Source: Pardosa pseudoannulata
Taxonomy: Eukaryota; Arthropoda; Arachnida; Araneae; Lycosidae
DNA length: 64,000 nucleotides
Direction of reading: 5' to 3'
NCBI GenBank assembly: GCA_032207245.1
Contig: CM063502.1
Location: 109,819,691 to 109,883,690, forward strand
In this document: in pieces, positions 1 to 13,419 of the stretch
How positions within the stretch are numbered: the first letter of the stretch is position 1
Layout: every line of letters starts with the position of its first letter
The notes under the pieces: generated by a model
What the model was told of the DNA's origin: nothing
Database searches by the model: none
The model's input: the letters and a program-made list of their open reading frames with translations, nothing else
Program-made: the position numbers and the translations under genes

Positions 1-119
1 AGATCAAAGTTCAAAAATCAGTAAGGAAAGATGCGTTTTATAAGTTACCCAACGCTTCTGATGTAAGCGTCGTTAGCATAAATAAAATATCTAGGTCTCT
101 TTCCCTAATCTTTTCAGGT

Positions 120-3100
120 AATGAAATACACTGTTTGGAGCAATCGCTACTATTTGACAACTTTGGAATTAAATAAACTCTTTTTACGATTGATTTCCAC
201 GATAAATATTGGATTCAAGAAAGAATAGATTCTTGTTTCCATATGAATATTAGTTTCAGTGAAAATAAGTGTCACTGTGATTCAGATTTATGTGATTATT
301 ATTGGCTATCTTAAGCGTGACTAGTAATATCAATAATAACAAACAGAAAAGAATCGGCAGTCCCATTTTAAATTATATTTCAGAAATAGGTTGCGAATAA
401 CTATATACATTCTACTACAACAAGAAAAAACTATGAAAAGTTAAAGATTACTATGCCAATACCGAGAGAATAGTTCTACAAAACAGCAAAAAAAGAAAGT
501 AGTTTCAGACTGGAACAGATTCTCGTTCGATCCTCGATTTTTTTTGTATAACAGCAAGTAAGAATGTGACTTAAATCAACTATGAATTTCACTAAAGTAG
601 CTCTTTCAGTTTCCACTGATCTACAATTTTTCTGTGACAACCATGTGTCAAATTTTACCCTTTTAACTTATATAGAATTTACAGATACCCTTTGATAGTT
701 CCATAAAACCTATTATTTAATTTATTTTATGTAAATCATCCATATTTATCCCAGTTATCAAGTGATTTTTTTTAATGATTGCAATACTTTACACATGCTT
801 ACACATCTTTTAAGGCAATGAAAATACAGTCTGAAGCAGTTGCTACTGTTTGACGTCTTTAGAATCAAATATCTCTTTTTAAGATTTATTCCTATGATAA
901 ATATTAGACACAAGAACAAATAGATTCTTGCGTCCATGTAAATATTAGTTTGAGTGACAATAAGTGTCATTGTGATTCGGATTTATACGATTATTATTGA
1001 TTATCGTAAGCGTGACTAGTAATACCAATAATAACGAACAGAAAAGGATCATCTCACATTTGCACATATTTAGTCACATTTTAAATCATACTTCAAAAAA
1101 AGGTTGGAAATAACTATATAAATCCTATTAAAACAAGAAAAAACTATGAAAAGTTAAAGATTACCATGCCAATACCAAGGGAAAAGGTCTACAAACAGCA
1201 AAAAAGAAAGTAATTTCAGACTGGAACAGATTCTCTTTAGATCCTCGATTTTTTTAAGTAACAGCAAGTAAGAATGTGACTTAAATCAACTATGAATTTC
1301 AGTAACGTAGCTCTTTCAGTTTCCACTGAAGTACAATTTTTTGTGTGACAACCATGTGTCAAATTTTACCCGTTTAACTTATATAGAATTTACAGATACC
1401 CAGAAATAGTTCCATAAAACCTATTATTCAATTTATTTGATGTAAATCATCCATATGTACCACAATTATATTTGTCAAATGATTATGTTATTTGACGTCT
1501 TCGGAATCAAGTATCTCTTTTTAAGATTTATTCCTATGATAAATATTAGACACAAGAGCAAATAGATTCTTACGTCCATGTAAATATTAGTTTCAGTGAA
1601 AATAAGTGTCACTGTGATTCAGATTTATCCGATTATTATTGACTATCGTAAGAGTGACTAGTAATAACAAACAGAAAAGGATCATCTCACATTTGCACAT
1701 ATGCAGTCACATTTTAAATCATACTTGAAAAATAGGTTGGAAATAACTATATACATCCTACTAAAACAAGAAAAAACTATAAAAAGTTAAAGATTACCAT
1801 GCCAATACCGATGGAAAAGTTTTACAAAATAGCAAAAAGAAAGTAATTTCAGACTGGAATAGATTCTCGTTCGATTCTCGATTTTTTTATATAACAGCAA
1901 GTAAGAATGGAACTTAAATCAACTATGGATTTCAGTAAAGCAGCTCTTTCAGTTTCCACTGATCTACAATTTTTTCTGTGAGAACCACGTGTCAAATTTT
2001 ACCAGTTTAACTTATATAGAATTTACAGATACTAGGTAATAGTTCCATAAGCCTATTATTTAATTTATTTTATGTAAATCATCCATATTTATCACAGTTA
2101 TCAAGTGATTTTTTTAATGATTCAATACCTTACACATGCTTACGCATCATTTAAGGCAATGAAAATACAGTCTGGAGCAGTTGCTACTGTTTGACGTCTT
2201 TGGAATCAAGTGTCTCTTTTTAAGATTTATTCCTACGATAAATATTAGACACATGAACAAATAGATTCTTGCGCCTATGTGAATATTAGTTTCTGTGAAA
2301 GGGTGTCACTGAGATTCAGATTTATGCGATTATCATTGCCCATCGTAAGCAACTAGTAAAACAATAATATCGAACAGAGAATGAACAGCAGTCACATTTT
2401 AATTGATACTTCAAAAATGGATTGGGAATATTTATATGCATGCAACTAAAGCAAGAAAAAAATAATATGAAATGTTAAAAACTATCAATTCAATACCTCG
2501 GAAAGTATTAATACAGAAAATATTTTTAGACTTGAACAGATTATTTTAGATTCAAACATAAGAAGCGTTCGAATCTCGACAGTTTTCTAATAATAACAAT
2601 CTTTACGATTGTTATTTTTAGATTGCTGTATCTTTAACCGACTATGCTTTTTAGTAAAGTAACTCTATCAGTTTTTACTGATTTACAATTTTTTTGTGTG
2701 AACCACATGTAAATTTTACCAGTATAACCTATATCACATTTACAGAAACCTGGTTATACCCCGTTCGTAATCGGCTTTAAGCAGTAGCTTCGTGTAGCAA
2801 AAGATTAGACCGTAGCACTCCACATCAAATCAGTTTAGTACTTATCTATGTATTTTTTAGTTCGTGGTTTTCACTTTTAAGATCTCAAATTGAACAGAAA
2901 GTATAGTGTACGAGTTTTGCTTTGACTCACTGAATACAATTTGGAACAATCGCAACTATTTGACATTTTCGGAATTAAAAAAGGTCTTTTTACGATTGAT
3001 TTCTACCATAAATATTAACTTCTAGTAAAAAGAGATTCTTGTTTTCATATAAATATAACTTGCAGTGAATATATGCGTCATCATGATTCAGATTTATGTG

Positions 3101-3390
3101 GTTAATTATCGTAAGCGTGACTTTTAAAACCGATAGAAATGAACAGAAAAGAAACTGCAGTCACATTAAAAATGGTATATCAGAAATTAGTCGCGAATAA
3201 CTATATGCATTCATTTAAAACAAGAAAGCTCTGATGAAAAGTTAACTTTTACGATATCATTATCAGAAAAAAATATTCTACAAAATAATAACAAAGAAAG
3301 TAGTCTTAGACTAGAACTGATTATTTTGTGTTCAATAATCAGAAGCTTTCGGCTCTCACATTTTTTGTATGATAGCAAATAGGCATGTCG
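120..3390. repeat. Degenerate tandem array, ~650-770 bp unit
   Basis: About five diverged copies of one long unit lie head to tail. A landmark resembling GTTGCTACTGTTTGACGTCT recurs near 142, 839, 1488, 2177 and 2949. A second landmark, AATGTGACTTAAATCAACTATG, recurs near 561, 1273 and 1907. Copies differ by substitutions and by short losses: the third lacks the start seen in its neighbours, and the fourth is heavily altered near 2400-2750, where a SINE tail intrudes. No frame stays open across copies, so this looks like non-coding satellite or duplicated intergenic DNA. Confidence 0.75.
2761..2832 (+). repeat. SINE-A fragment (tail only)
   Basis: A 3' fragment of the commonest SINE in the window. 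It contains the diagnostic block AATCGGCTTTAAGCAGTAG and the end block GACCGTAGCACTCC but lacks the tRNA-like head with A and B boxes. It sits inside the degenerate array and replaces part of one unit. Confidence 0.7.
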
Positions 3391-3391
3391 C

Positions 3392-3568
3392 TTAAAGCAG
3401 ATCACCAAATCCCCGTTCGCGAGCTACATGTAGCTCATCGGGAAATTCTTGGTAGATCTCTGTGCCACACTCTGGTTGGCTATTCTGAAGCAATGCTTTA
3501 TCTTTGACATCGCTACAAAGTGATTTATCTTTAATCGCTTTCTCCAAGCTCTGAAAATATTTGGCCAT
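3392..3568 (-). CDS. Short unidentified coding candidate (58 codons)
   Basis: A minus-strand frame from ATG (3566-3568) to TAA (3392-3394) encodes a protein-like sequence rich in Lys, Glu and Asp, beginning MAKYFQSLEKAIKDK and ending ERGFGDLL. The frame remains open upstream for about 20 more codons. A pyrimidine-plus-AG stretch just upstream could be a splice acceptor, so this may be a 3' terminal exon. Base composition is more balanced than the flanks. No family was recognised. A relic of a transposon or retrocopy is equally possible. Confidence 0.3.
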   Translation of the reverse strand: MAKYFQSLEKAIKDKSLCSDVKDKALLQNSQPECGTEIYQEFPDELHVARERGFGDLL

Positions 3569-3713
3569 TTGTTTCTGAAGAAAATGCCCTATTTTGGTGT
3601 AGGTTAATCTAAAACTGAAGACAATATTACTCTATATGTGTTATAGTTCTTTTCCTACCATCAAATTTACCAAAAAAATGAACAAAAATAGATTGACTCA
3701 TGAATATCTGAAC

Positions 3714-3765
3714 CAGTGACATATTTAAGGAGGGGCAAAGGGGGCAATTGCCCATCTCAAGACCA
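3714..3765 (+). mobile_element. hAT-like terminus, orphan end
   Basis: Begins CAGTGACATATTTAAGG and continues with GAGGGGCAAAGGGGGCAATTGCCC-type sequence. This matches, on the opposite strand, the right terminus of the complete hAT-like element ending at 44230. No matching second end or 8 bp duplication was found nearby, so only one end is called. Confidence 0.4.
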
Positions 3766-4188
3766 AAAAAGAACAGTTTGCTCTTTGTGACATATTAAAA
3801 AAACGCAATGCAATTTTTCAATTTTGACTGAAATTGAAAGTTCTTTATTTTGCTTTTTCATTTTAGGAAATACTTTACTTTAGAAATGATGATTATTTCT
3901 AATTATTTACTTTTATAGTTATTAGTTTTCTAGAAGCTCTATTAAGTTATTGATGCATTTTTAGCCGTCCAGATTGTATAACGGTTAGTGTATTGTGCCC
4001 TCACTATTTATGTTGTCCTCTCATAAGAAGCGATGTTGCTCTATCTATATAATGCTCTCATACAATACTAAAAAACGATGACTCATCTACCGTTTTGCAT
4101 TTCATATTAATAACAAAGTATAATTTTCCCTTCCTGTCCAAAAGAAACCGAAACTTAAATAGTTTTCATGATATTTGCGAGTAGGTTA

Positions 4189-4296
4189 TTATTTTGCTTT
4201 CTTGCTGGCGTTTAACTTCTGCTCATTACCAGGATGGCATTCTTCAATATCACGTTTCTTTTTGAGTAATTCAACCTTTTCTTCTGATGTATCCAT
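4189..4296 (-). CDS. Candidate 3' terminal coding exon, lysine-rich, unidentified
   Basis: On the minus strand a splice-acceptor-like ACTTACTTTCAG immediately precedes 35 codons beginning MDTSEEKVELLKKKRDIEE and ending NASKKAK, then TAA TAA. The charged, low-hydrophobicity composition is unlike the random AT-rich frames around it. It resembles the tail of a nuclear or cytosolic protein, but no family was identified. No upstream exon was found in 4.3-6.7 kb and no AATAAA lies close downstream on that strand. It may be a real last exon, a pseudogene piece, or chance. Confidence 0.35.
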   Translation of the reverse strand: MDTSEEKVELLKKKRDIEECHPGNEQKLNASKKAK

Positions 4297-4299
4297 CTG

Positions 4300-6680
4300 A
4301 AAGTAAGTAGTATGCACATAATATAAACTTATATAAGTAATATAAAATAAGTAATAGGTGCAACAATAATACATCAACTATCAATACCTCACATACATAA
4401 ACTAATTTTCAAATCAAGGCTTTTTATATACAGAATAAAGCGAATGCATTGTTATAGTATCAGCCATACTCAGTGAAATCACTGTTTAAACATAACTTAT
4501 AGAATCGTATAAACAACGTCCTCTACATGTGTTTATAAAAACTATTTACACCCTGATTATAGGCAAGTAGTTGGCTGATCTTTGAAGGAGGAGGGGGGAC
4601 CACAGTTAATTAGTTGAAGAATGGTCTGTTGTACACAACAGAGGTATAGATGTAATGAAGGAATATAATAGAGTAACTCTATTTTTATATTTGCACACAC
4701 ATTTCTCTGTAACACCAACCAGTACACGTGAAAATGTACTAGAACTTCACTAGGGCATCCTGACGCACCCTTTGAGTCTTACTGTTGTATATAAATGCAT
4801 ATTAAAGCGATTAGATGAATGAATGTAAATCTGAAGTAGGTAAGGTTCTAATAGAACAAAACAAATACACAGAAAGGGCCGTCTGCATGCTTTCTTGTTC
4901 TAATTATGCCTTACTTGCGTTATCTTTGGATTTAATGGTATATACTGACGAAAAAGTTTTACCTTATTCCAAAAAGGAATTATCTCTGTAGAAAAGTGTA
5001 AAATACATTAACTAAATAAGGAGTACAATAAGATAGTAATAATAAAATTCCCTACTGACAGATTCATCTTTACAAACTGTATAATACACAGGTTTTGCAG
5101 CATTATGCAAATAAAAATTAATAAGTTCAGTATACTTTTCAGTCAGATACCTGTTTAAAACGTTTAATCTAAAACTGGAAGTTTTATGAGTTTCTAAAAG
5201 GATTTTGGGCAGTAGAATTTTCTTCTGAAAGGTTATTATATAAATCAGAGAAGAAAAATGATAACTTGAAATATTTCAGGTCACATTCATTTCAACAAAC
5301 ATTAATTTAGTTATCGAAACTGGCCAGAAAATACATTTTTTAGGAAATTCATAAGGAACAAATTTAATTTTCTAGTTAAATGTTAAGTAATAATTTATAT
5401 CCAATGACAGGTTTTAAAATGACAACCTGAAATATAAATCAATATGATAAGAAATCTTTCAAAGTATTTTATTTCCCTCGTTTAACTTTTATGGTAATAA
5501 GCTTAAGATTGCAAGTAAGTATTAGTTACAAATGAGCAGTGAAAAGTACCCATTTAATTTGAAAATTTAAAGTGGAATATTATGTTTGAACTTTTAATTA
5601 TCTTTAGGCATCGATATATGGAGCTGCTTAGTTTGACACGAACGATAAATTATGTCAACTTCGAAGCACTAGAAACACTGCAATCAACACCGGTTAGCTT
5701 CACCTAAATTGCTTCTTGATTAATGTTTCAGTCTCAATCAACGTAGTTTCTACAATACACCGTTGTGAAAAGCAAGTTTGAAGAGGAATCGTGTTGGAGT
5801 TTAAATAAAGCTTGATTTATGCCAAAGGATAAAAAGACCTTGTTTCTGACCTACAGATTATCACACCTTATTTTCCTCTTTATTATCCGAAAACCGTAAA
5901 TCTAGAAAACCGGTAAATAAAGATTAAATTGAGAGACTATACATAATTTTTATGGACAAACTCAAAAATTTTTTGACTTAATCAATTGCAATGTATCTGC
6001 AGTTAAACCTTAGCGCTCCGCACATTTTTGTACCACTACTTACCAGCAACTCCGGTACATTTTCGCAGCGGAACTAGTGAAATGGAGTCTTATTTTAAGT
6101 GAGAAGAATCACACGAGATTGTAAATGTTATTAATTTTGTTTATTTTATACTTATGCACTTTCTTCTTGCAAATGAAAGATAAATTTTAAATTTTGTAAT
6201 TCCCCATGGCTTGATATCTTTGGAAACAACCTCCCATATGCACTCTGGGTTTACTTGGGTAGTATAGTTTCGGAACCACTACTTGAAGAATCACAATCAA
6301 CATTTGTCTTATGCAAGACCTTTTAATTTTTCATTACCACTCAACTCTAAATTGTCATAATAATTACTTTTCTCAGTGCTCCTAACCATAAATAAGGTCA
6401 AACAATGGTTTAATCGTAACTGTATAGAGACTGAGCACGTTTTAACTACAGATAACAAATGCCAAAGCCGACGATTCTGCAGTATTTTAAGCTTAATCGT
6501 GTTAAAAACATTTGGCTCCTCAGCGGAGCCTACGGAGCTGCGGGACAAATGCCGGATGACCCCGTAGCATAGCCAACGGAGAGCTAAGGGTTAACATTAA
6601 CTCTCTCTCACATGCACACAGACCCACACAAGTTTATTTATAAGCATATATATGTAACGCAGTGAAAATTAATTCTGCAG
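4300..6680. other. Intergenic or intronic DNA without recognised features
   Basis: Low-complexity AT-rich sequence with no convincing coding frame. Around 6006-6090 a stretch with CCGCACATTTTTGTACC and GGTACATTTTCGCAGCGG loosely resembles the terminus of the piggyBac-type MITE at 29687-30020, but no matching end was seen. At 6511-6527 GGCTCC and GGAGCC form a 6 bp stem around a 5 nt loop. Confidence 0.5.
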
Positions 6681-6689
6681 GTTATACGA

Positions 6690-7215
6690 ATTTGTAACCC
6701 CTATTGTTTTTATTTGTCCGAGATACTAGGCAAGGAGAAACCTAAGTGCTATTAGCTTATTGAAGGTGTTGCAGTAGGGCCATTCCTTAAAAGAGAAGCA
6801 GAACTAGTCTAACATAGAACTTAAATTTTTATTTCAGAGCTACGAAAATGACATGTTACTCGTTCAAAGGCAAAATGTAGAATGATTATGAAAACATTTT
6901 TTTTTTTTTTTTTTTTTTACAGGATTGGGTTCCAAAGAGAGATGCACAAAAGGAATTCCTTCCCAGAGAATGTAGCTTAGTCAGCGCTCTCAACAGTAAA
7001 AAGAAACTTAGATCATTGAAAAACAAGTTAGCTATTCGCCAGCTGGAAAATGTGATGAATGGACAGATAATTTGCATTTATTTTAGAATTAGCGTTGGAA
7101 AATGGGATCGAAGAATTTAAGTCACAGACACTTCTTTAGATAAGATATTTTGTGGCTGGGAAAATAGATTTGAAGGTATAAGAATGTAAAAGAGGAGAAT
7201 TAAGAGATAGTTTAA
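6690..7215 (+). repeat. Interspersed repeat R1, copy 1
   Basis: First of three copies of a ~500 bp family; the others are 7430-7918 on the minus strand and 50152-50645 on the plus strand. The start is related to TAGCCCCTATTGTTTTTACT and the end to TATATTACAT followed by TA-rich DNA. This copy is the most diverged and carries a ~22 nt T run. A microsatellite at the same end in copies 1 and 2 is reminiscent of a retroposon 3' tail, but the family is unclassified and no protein domain is readable. Confidence 0.7.
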
Positions 7216-7259
7216 GTGCAATAATTTTAATATATTACATATATATATACATATATATA

Positions 7260-7315
<56 letters not shown>

Positions 7316-7341
7316 CATATTTATATACTTACATATATATA

Positions 7342-7395
<54 letters not shown>

Positions 7396-7430
7396 CATAC
7401 ATATGTGTATATATATATATGTAATACATC
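7210..7430. repeat. (TA)n/(CATA)n microsatellite
   Basis: TA and CATA/TACA repeats fill the gap between two oppositely oriented R1 copies. Open frames read from it consist of Tyr/Ile/Met alternations and are artefacts. Confidence 0.95.
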
Positions 7431-7918
7431 AAAATTATTTAACTTTAATATTTCCTTAAAACTTCCTCTCTCCCTTTCTCATTCCTTAAAATCTTTTTCC
7501 CAGCCTCTAAATGTCTTAATCAAAGGTGCGTTCTCAACTTAAAAATTCTTTCAATCCATTTCCCAAAGCTTTCTATCCTATAGATGTAAATTTTCTGTCT
7601 ATTCAACACATTTCCCAGCTGTCGCTGGCAAATGGCTCCGTATTTTTTCCTGATCTTACACTTCGCTGAGTAAGTGGGAAAATTCTTTCTGTCTTCACTC
7701 TTGGGTGCACCCTTGTTCTAGCAGAGGGATTTTTGTGTCTTTCCATTGTCTGTTGTTGACTTGTAAAGATGTCCGTTTTAGCAGCAGCCCTGAAATAAAG
7801 TTTTAATTAGACTTGTGCCGTTCTCTTCAATGTCGGCCGACTGCATTTTTATTACTGCTAGCTGTTAGGCTTCCCCTTGCCCAATAGCCCAGGCAAATAA
7901 AAACAATGGGGCTACGTA
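7430..7918 (-). repeat. Interspersed repeat R1, copy 2 (inverted)
   Basis: The reverse complement matches copy 3 at 50152-50645 along nearly its whole length, including the GCCCAG...CTGGGC-type stem near the start, the GACAGAAAATTTACATCTAT block and the TTTAGAGGCTGGGAAAAAGA block. It faces copy 1 across the (TA)n core, so the pair could fold into a long imperfect hairpin. Confidence 0.8.
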
Positions 7919-7946
7919 ATTATTGTGACTAGAGGAAATAATCTTT

Positions 7947-7947
<1 letters not shown>

Positions 7948-8004
<57 letters not shown>
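7948..8004. repeat. (TA)n microsatellite
   Basis: About 28 uninterrupted TA dinucleotides just beyond the inverted R1 copy. Confidence 0.95.
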
Positions 8005-8008
<4 letters not shown>

Positions 8009-8009
8009 T

Positions 8010-9440
8010 TGTTCTCTTACATATTTTCATATACTATGAAACTCGTTTTTTGTCATCTGAAAATCCGATTATTTTTATATAATTATTCCACTTCAATTTT
8101 AAGACATTACTTATATATATATTTATACTCTTTAGTAAACATTCACATTATTCCGGATGATTGAGTCCCCTTCAGACAAGCACCTTAACACGCTGACATA
8201 ACATGCCGTCTTCCTGGTAACAGTCCTATCAAAAGAAAAAAGAAAAAAAGCCTTCGATAATATAATTACTTATGGATTTCACAAACTAGAATCAAAGTTA
8301 TTAGTTAACCATTATGTCTTTTCATTTCCCTTAACAACTAGGCAAATATATAAGCTGGAAAGAATCATAAGCCGTGAGCGCATGGAAAGGAGATCGTCCC
8401 ATTCAGTGCTAAAATAGAGAAGAATTCTAAAACAACAAATTCATACACGCATCGCTTTTTTGTTAATTTATACGCATAAAATATCTCTTTAGCTGTGTTT
8501 ATTGAAATGTCCATATCAATTTTCCTGTGAACACTCTTAGACACTCTCTTCAACTAGAGTTTCATTCATGTGTAACATATTGAATATGCCTGCAAATTTA
8601 CCCCATTGGTTAACATTTGAAAACATTTTGACTTATTTTTTAGAGCGGCTTCTTCAGCTGCCACCCCGTTTCACGAACAGACTCGCACTTCCTTTAACAA
8701 CTGTCAAATATATTCAACTTTTTGCCCCACAAGAAAGAAACATCTCTGTAAAATCGCTCCTGACATTTTTCTCCAAGAAAAATGAAAATCGTGACACTGC
8801 CTTGATCTGTACCCGGCGAGAACTCCCAGAGAATTACGATACCAATTTCTACAACAACTAGTCATTCTTTTGACTTAGCAAATTAAAAATTTAAATTATT
8901 CATCCCTTGTCATCGTTTGTAAGTTTTGTTTTTGCATATGTTCAGTAGAAATGACGTATTTGAATTTAATTTTATATAGAGGTTGATTTAAAATAGATTT
9001 CAGATGAAAAGAAACTTTATTAATTAAAATTGTTGTATCTACCATGAAATGATATCCGTTATAAACAAGTTTCATCTTATTTTTATATGCTGACCTGAAA
9101 TAGTTTTGTACATTTAATCAAATTTGTAGAGAAATTAAAAACTAGATGAACTGACAGAAATTTTGCACCCTCAATTTCATTCATTTGAACAGTTAAATCT
9201 TTATGCTCATCATAAATTTCATATCTATATGTTCAACACAAAACGCATTTTGCTGATGTTGACCATGTTAGATCATGTGGAATTTTTTCCTAATTGCTTT
9301 AACATAAATTAAATTCAACATATCTAAATCTAATTTCTAAACATTGAAAAATTCATCGAAAACTCAAGCAGTTTTTCTATGAAAACAACACTTTCAGAAG
9401 TAAAATGTCGTCCTTTATTCAATACGTGTACTATTTATGG
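8010..9440. other. Sequence without recognised features
   Basis: No repeat copy or family-level coding match was seen. A 97-codon plus-strand frame at 8568-8861 exists but shows no recognisable domain or flanking splice or polyA context. Confidence 0.5.
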
Positions 9441-9462
9441 GGCTTATTTAGAATTTTTAATT

Positions 9463-9778
9463 CAAAAAAGAATATAAACAATACATGGGAAAATTTTCAG
9501 CAATAGTACAAATGTTATAATCAGCTTATAATTATATTATAATGTACATCTAAAAATACAAAGAAAATTTGAAAAGTGTGATAATAATTTTGAATTATGA
9601 AAGCTGTTATAATGATACCTTTGCATTCAAAAAAGAATATAAACAATACATGGGAAACATTTCAGCAATGGTACAAATGCTATAATCAGCTTATATTATA
9701 ATGTACATCTAAAGATACAAAGAAATTTTGAAAAGTGTCATAATAATTTTGAATTATGAAAGCTACTATCATGACGCC
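9463..9778. repeat. ~165 bp tandem duplication
   Basis: The segment starting ATTCAAAAAAGAATATAAAC occurs at 9463 and again near 9628 with few differences. Both copies run through CAGCTTATA, AATGTACATCTAAA and TTTTGAATTATGAAAGCT. Confidence 0.8.
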
Positions 9779-10735
9779 TTTGGCATAAATGTTAAAATTT
9801 CATGTATAAAAAATCTCTAAACTCAACTTTCTCCTATAATTTATTTTTCGTTTACAATTCTTGCATTAATTCAGATACACAGTAATAATTTTGAAAAAAA
9901 AAATGTGGCCTCAAAGAATGCAAACTCTGAATTCCTCAAAATTTGTCCAGTTTGAATACTTTCTGTAAATATCCTCTACATAGAATTTTTATTACAGATC
10001 ATAGGTAGACCAATAACCTGCTAAAATACGCTTAATACTTTAAATATAAACCTAGTTTTCTCAAGTGTTTCGAGTCTAAAATATCCAATACTTTATTTTT
10101 TGATTTGTTCTTTTTTCTTCGTTTGATTAATAACACACAAACAAAAATGGTTATTTGAAATTTTAGATTTTAACTGTGGCCAAAATATGAAATAAATGGA
10201 GTCAAATTTCATAATGTACATCTAAAAATACAATAAAAATTTGAAAAGGGACATAATAATTTTGAATTATGAAAGCTACTATAATGACACCATTGGCATA
10301 AATGTTAAAATTTCATGTATAAAAGAAACTCTAAACTCAACTTTCTCCTTTAATTTCTTTGCATTTACAGTTCTTGCATCAATTCAGATTCACAGTAATA
10401 ATTTTGAGAAAAATATGGACTCAAAGAATGCAAACTCTGAATTCCTCGAAATTTGTCCAGTTTTAATACTTTCTGTAAATATAGCTTACATAGAATTTTA
10501 ATTACAGATCATAGACGGACAAATAATCTGCTGAAATACACTTAACACTTTAAATATAAACCTGGTCTTCTCAAGTAGTTTTGAATCTAAAATATCTAAT
10601 ACTTTATTTTTTGATTTGTTCTTTTTTCTTCGTTTGATTAATAGCACATACACTAAAATGGTTATTCGAAATTTCAGATTTTAACAGTGGCCAAAATATA
10701 AAATAAATGGAGCCAAATTTCAAAAGAAAATTTTT
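9699..10735. repeat. ~512 bp tandem duplication
   Basis: The block beginning AATGTACATCTAAA at 9699 is repeated from about 10211, through AATTTTGAATTATGAAAGCTACTAT, CTCTAAACTCAACTTTCTCC and TTTGATTTGTTCTTTTTTCT. It overlaps the second ~165 bp duplicate, so two duplication events are layered. Confidence 0.8.
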
Positions 10736-10844
10736 ATAAATTTTTCTAAACATCAATATCCGAAAGATGGTAACAAAATCAATTTATCTAATTTGTTTTA
10801 CTAAAAAATGTGTTTTATCTTATTTTATGTACATCTTTCAATAA

Positions 10845-11275
10845 ATAAATAAATAAAATAATGCTCAAATTCTCCCCATTTGTAAAAATAGTGTGTTTCT
10901 GTAATAGATAGTTGGAAATCTGTGAGGGCAACGAAATTAAAAACAACAAAAAATAGATCCTTAAAATTTTGCTAATTTTCAAATTTTCCACTTAAAATTT
11001 ATTTAATTTAATATTTTTTACCAACGAGAATACTGCTTATTATTATTGTGAGATGACATATTTTCTGATACCGTACCAAATTTAAAAAGTATAAATTTAA
11101 TAAATTTTCAGAACATTTTGAAAATAATTAAATTGTTGCAGGAAATTAAATTATTGATCTATTTTATAATTTTGCTTTTAAAATATAAAATGTATTTTAA
11201 GCATTTACTAATATACAACTACTTCGTTTATACTTATATTTAAAAATGAAACACGTACCCAGAAACATCCTCCGG
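10845..11275 (+). repeat. Left arm of a long inverted repeat
   Basis: Its reverse complement recurs at about 12865-13310. Matching blocks include CGAAATTAAAAACAAC, CTTAAAATTTTGCTAATTTT, CGAGAATACTG and GTATTTTAAGCATTTACTAA. The arms are ~430-450 bp and diverged. Confidence 0.8.
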
Positions 11276-11279
11276 AAGA

Positions 11280-11455
11280 ACGACGGCAAATTCGGTAGGG
11301 CGCTGCCGTTCAATATCGGTGTTTGAATTATGTTGCTGGTATAGAGCCTCTCGGTCCTTCGGAATCGGCTTTAAGCAGTAGGTCCTGGTCTAATTATTCC
11401 TCCTGTAGCAAGATGACCGTTGCGCTCTAAGTCAAGCCAATCAACAAACTTTCCC
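11280..11455 (+). repeat. SINE-A copy
   Basis: A diverged full-length copy of the tRNA-derived SINE. The head has A-box-like GACGGCAAATTCGGTAGG and a degraded B box (TGTTTGAATTA). The body has CGGAATCGGCTTTAAGCAGTAGG and the tail GACCGTTGCGCTCTAA. It lies in the loop of the long inverted repeat. Confidence 0.75.
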
Positions 11456-11725
11456 CAAAAACTATTCCATTTTCGTTGGCAATTTAAATTTTATAAATCA
11501 TCCAAATAATCTTTATTAGCAAGAAAAAAAGCATAACTTATTCTAAGAAATTAGAGTAAAATGTTATTCATGCATAAAAGGGTACAATTGTATTTTGACT
11601 TAATAACGATATTTTCTGTGTGTTATGTGGCAACAGTAATACTCAGGTTCTCCCTGTCTTTTAATTACCCCAGTTACGGATTTTATCCCGGATGCAACTT
11701 TTAAATAAACATATCAAGAGTTTAA

Positions 11726-12633
<908 letters not shown>

Positions 12634-12864
12634 TTAAATAAGCATATCAAGAGTTTTAATAAACATATCAAGTATTTTAATAAACACATCAGAGGTTTCG
12701 AAATCAAAGACAATAATTTTTTTAAATTTTAGAATTTTATTTGTCGACATGGTCAAAAGCTGCTTTTATTTTCCTTCCAAAAATTCATGTTGCCTCACCC
12801 CAAGCTTAAATTTAAAAATTATTCAATTAATTGATATTACATATAATACTAATATTACATAATT

Positions 12865-13310
12865 TAATATTACATGTTTGTGAGTACGTGATTAATTTTC
12901 AAGTATAAGTATAAGTGAAATATTTTTATATTGGTAAATGCTTAAAATATATTTTACATTTTAAAACAAAATTGCAAAATAGATCAATAATTAAATTTAC
13001 TGTAACAATTTAATTATTTTCAAAATGTTCTGAAAAATTATTAAATTTATATTTTCAAATTTGGGGCGGTACCAGAAAATATGTCATTTAACAATAATGA
13101 TAAACAGTATTCTCTCGGTAAAAAAAAAATACTAAATTAAATAATTAATTTTAAGTGGAAAATTTTAAAAATTAGGAAAATTTTAAGGAGCTATTATTTG
13201 TTGTTTTTAATTTCGTGGCACTTACAGATTTCGTACTATATATCTAATTTGAACATCCTTTTACTTATTTTTTATGCATTTATTTATTTATTTATTTTAA
13301 TTCTTTTTAA
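12865..13310 (-). repeat. Right arm of the long inverted repeat
   Basis: Reverse-complement counterpart of 10845-11275. Read on the minus strand it gives CGAAATTAAAAACAA, CTTAAAATTTT, CGAGAGAATACTG and TATTTTAAGCATTTACC. A spacer of ~1.6 kb separates it from the left arm. Confidence 0.8.
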
Positions 13311-13419
13311 TGCATAATGACTTGAAAATATAGCTTTTTTAAAAGACATACTGCCGTAGAAAACGTTAACACAAACAATTGAAACAGCCAATGGTGCGAT
13401 AATCGAGGCAGTTTTCCTC

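Noticed and set aside
6309..6567. Overlapping plus and minus frames of 63-79 codons
   Set aside because: No similarity recognised and no splice or polyA context; chance frames in a slightly GC-richer stretch.
8568..8861. 97-codon plus-strand frame starting MCNILNMPANLPHW
   Set aside because: Longest non-repeat frame of its area and not obviously low complexity, but no family, splice sites or polyA context could be seen. Kept out for lack of support.
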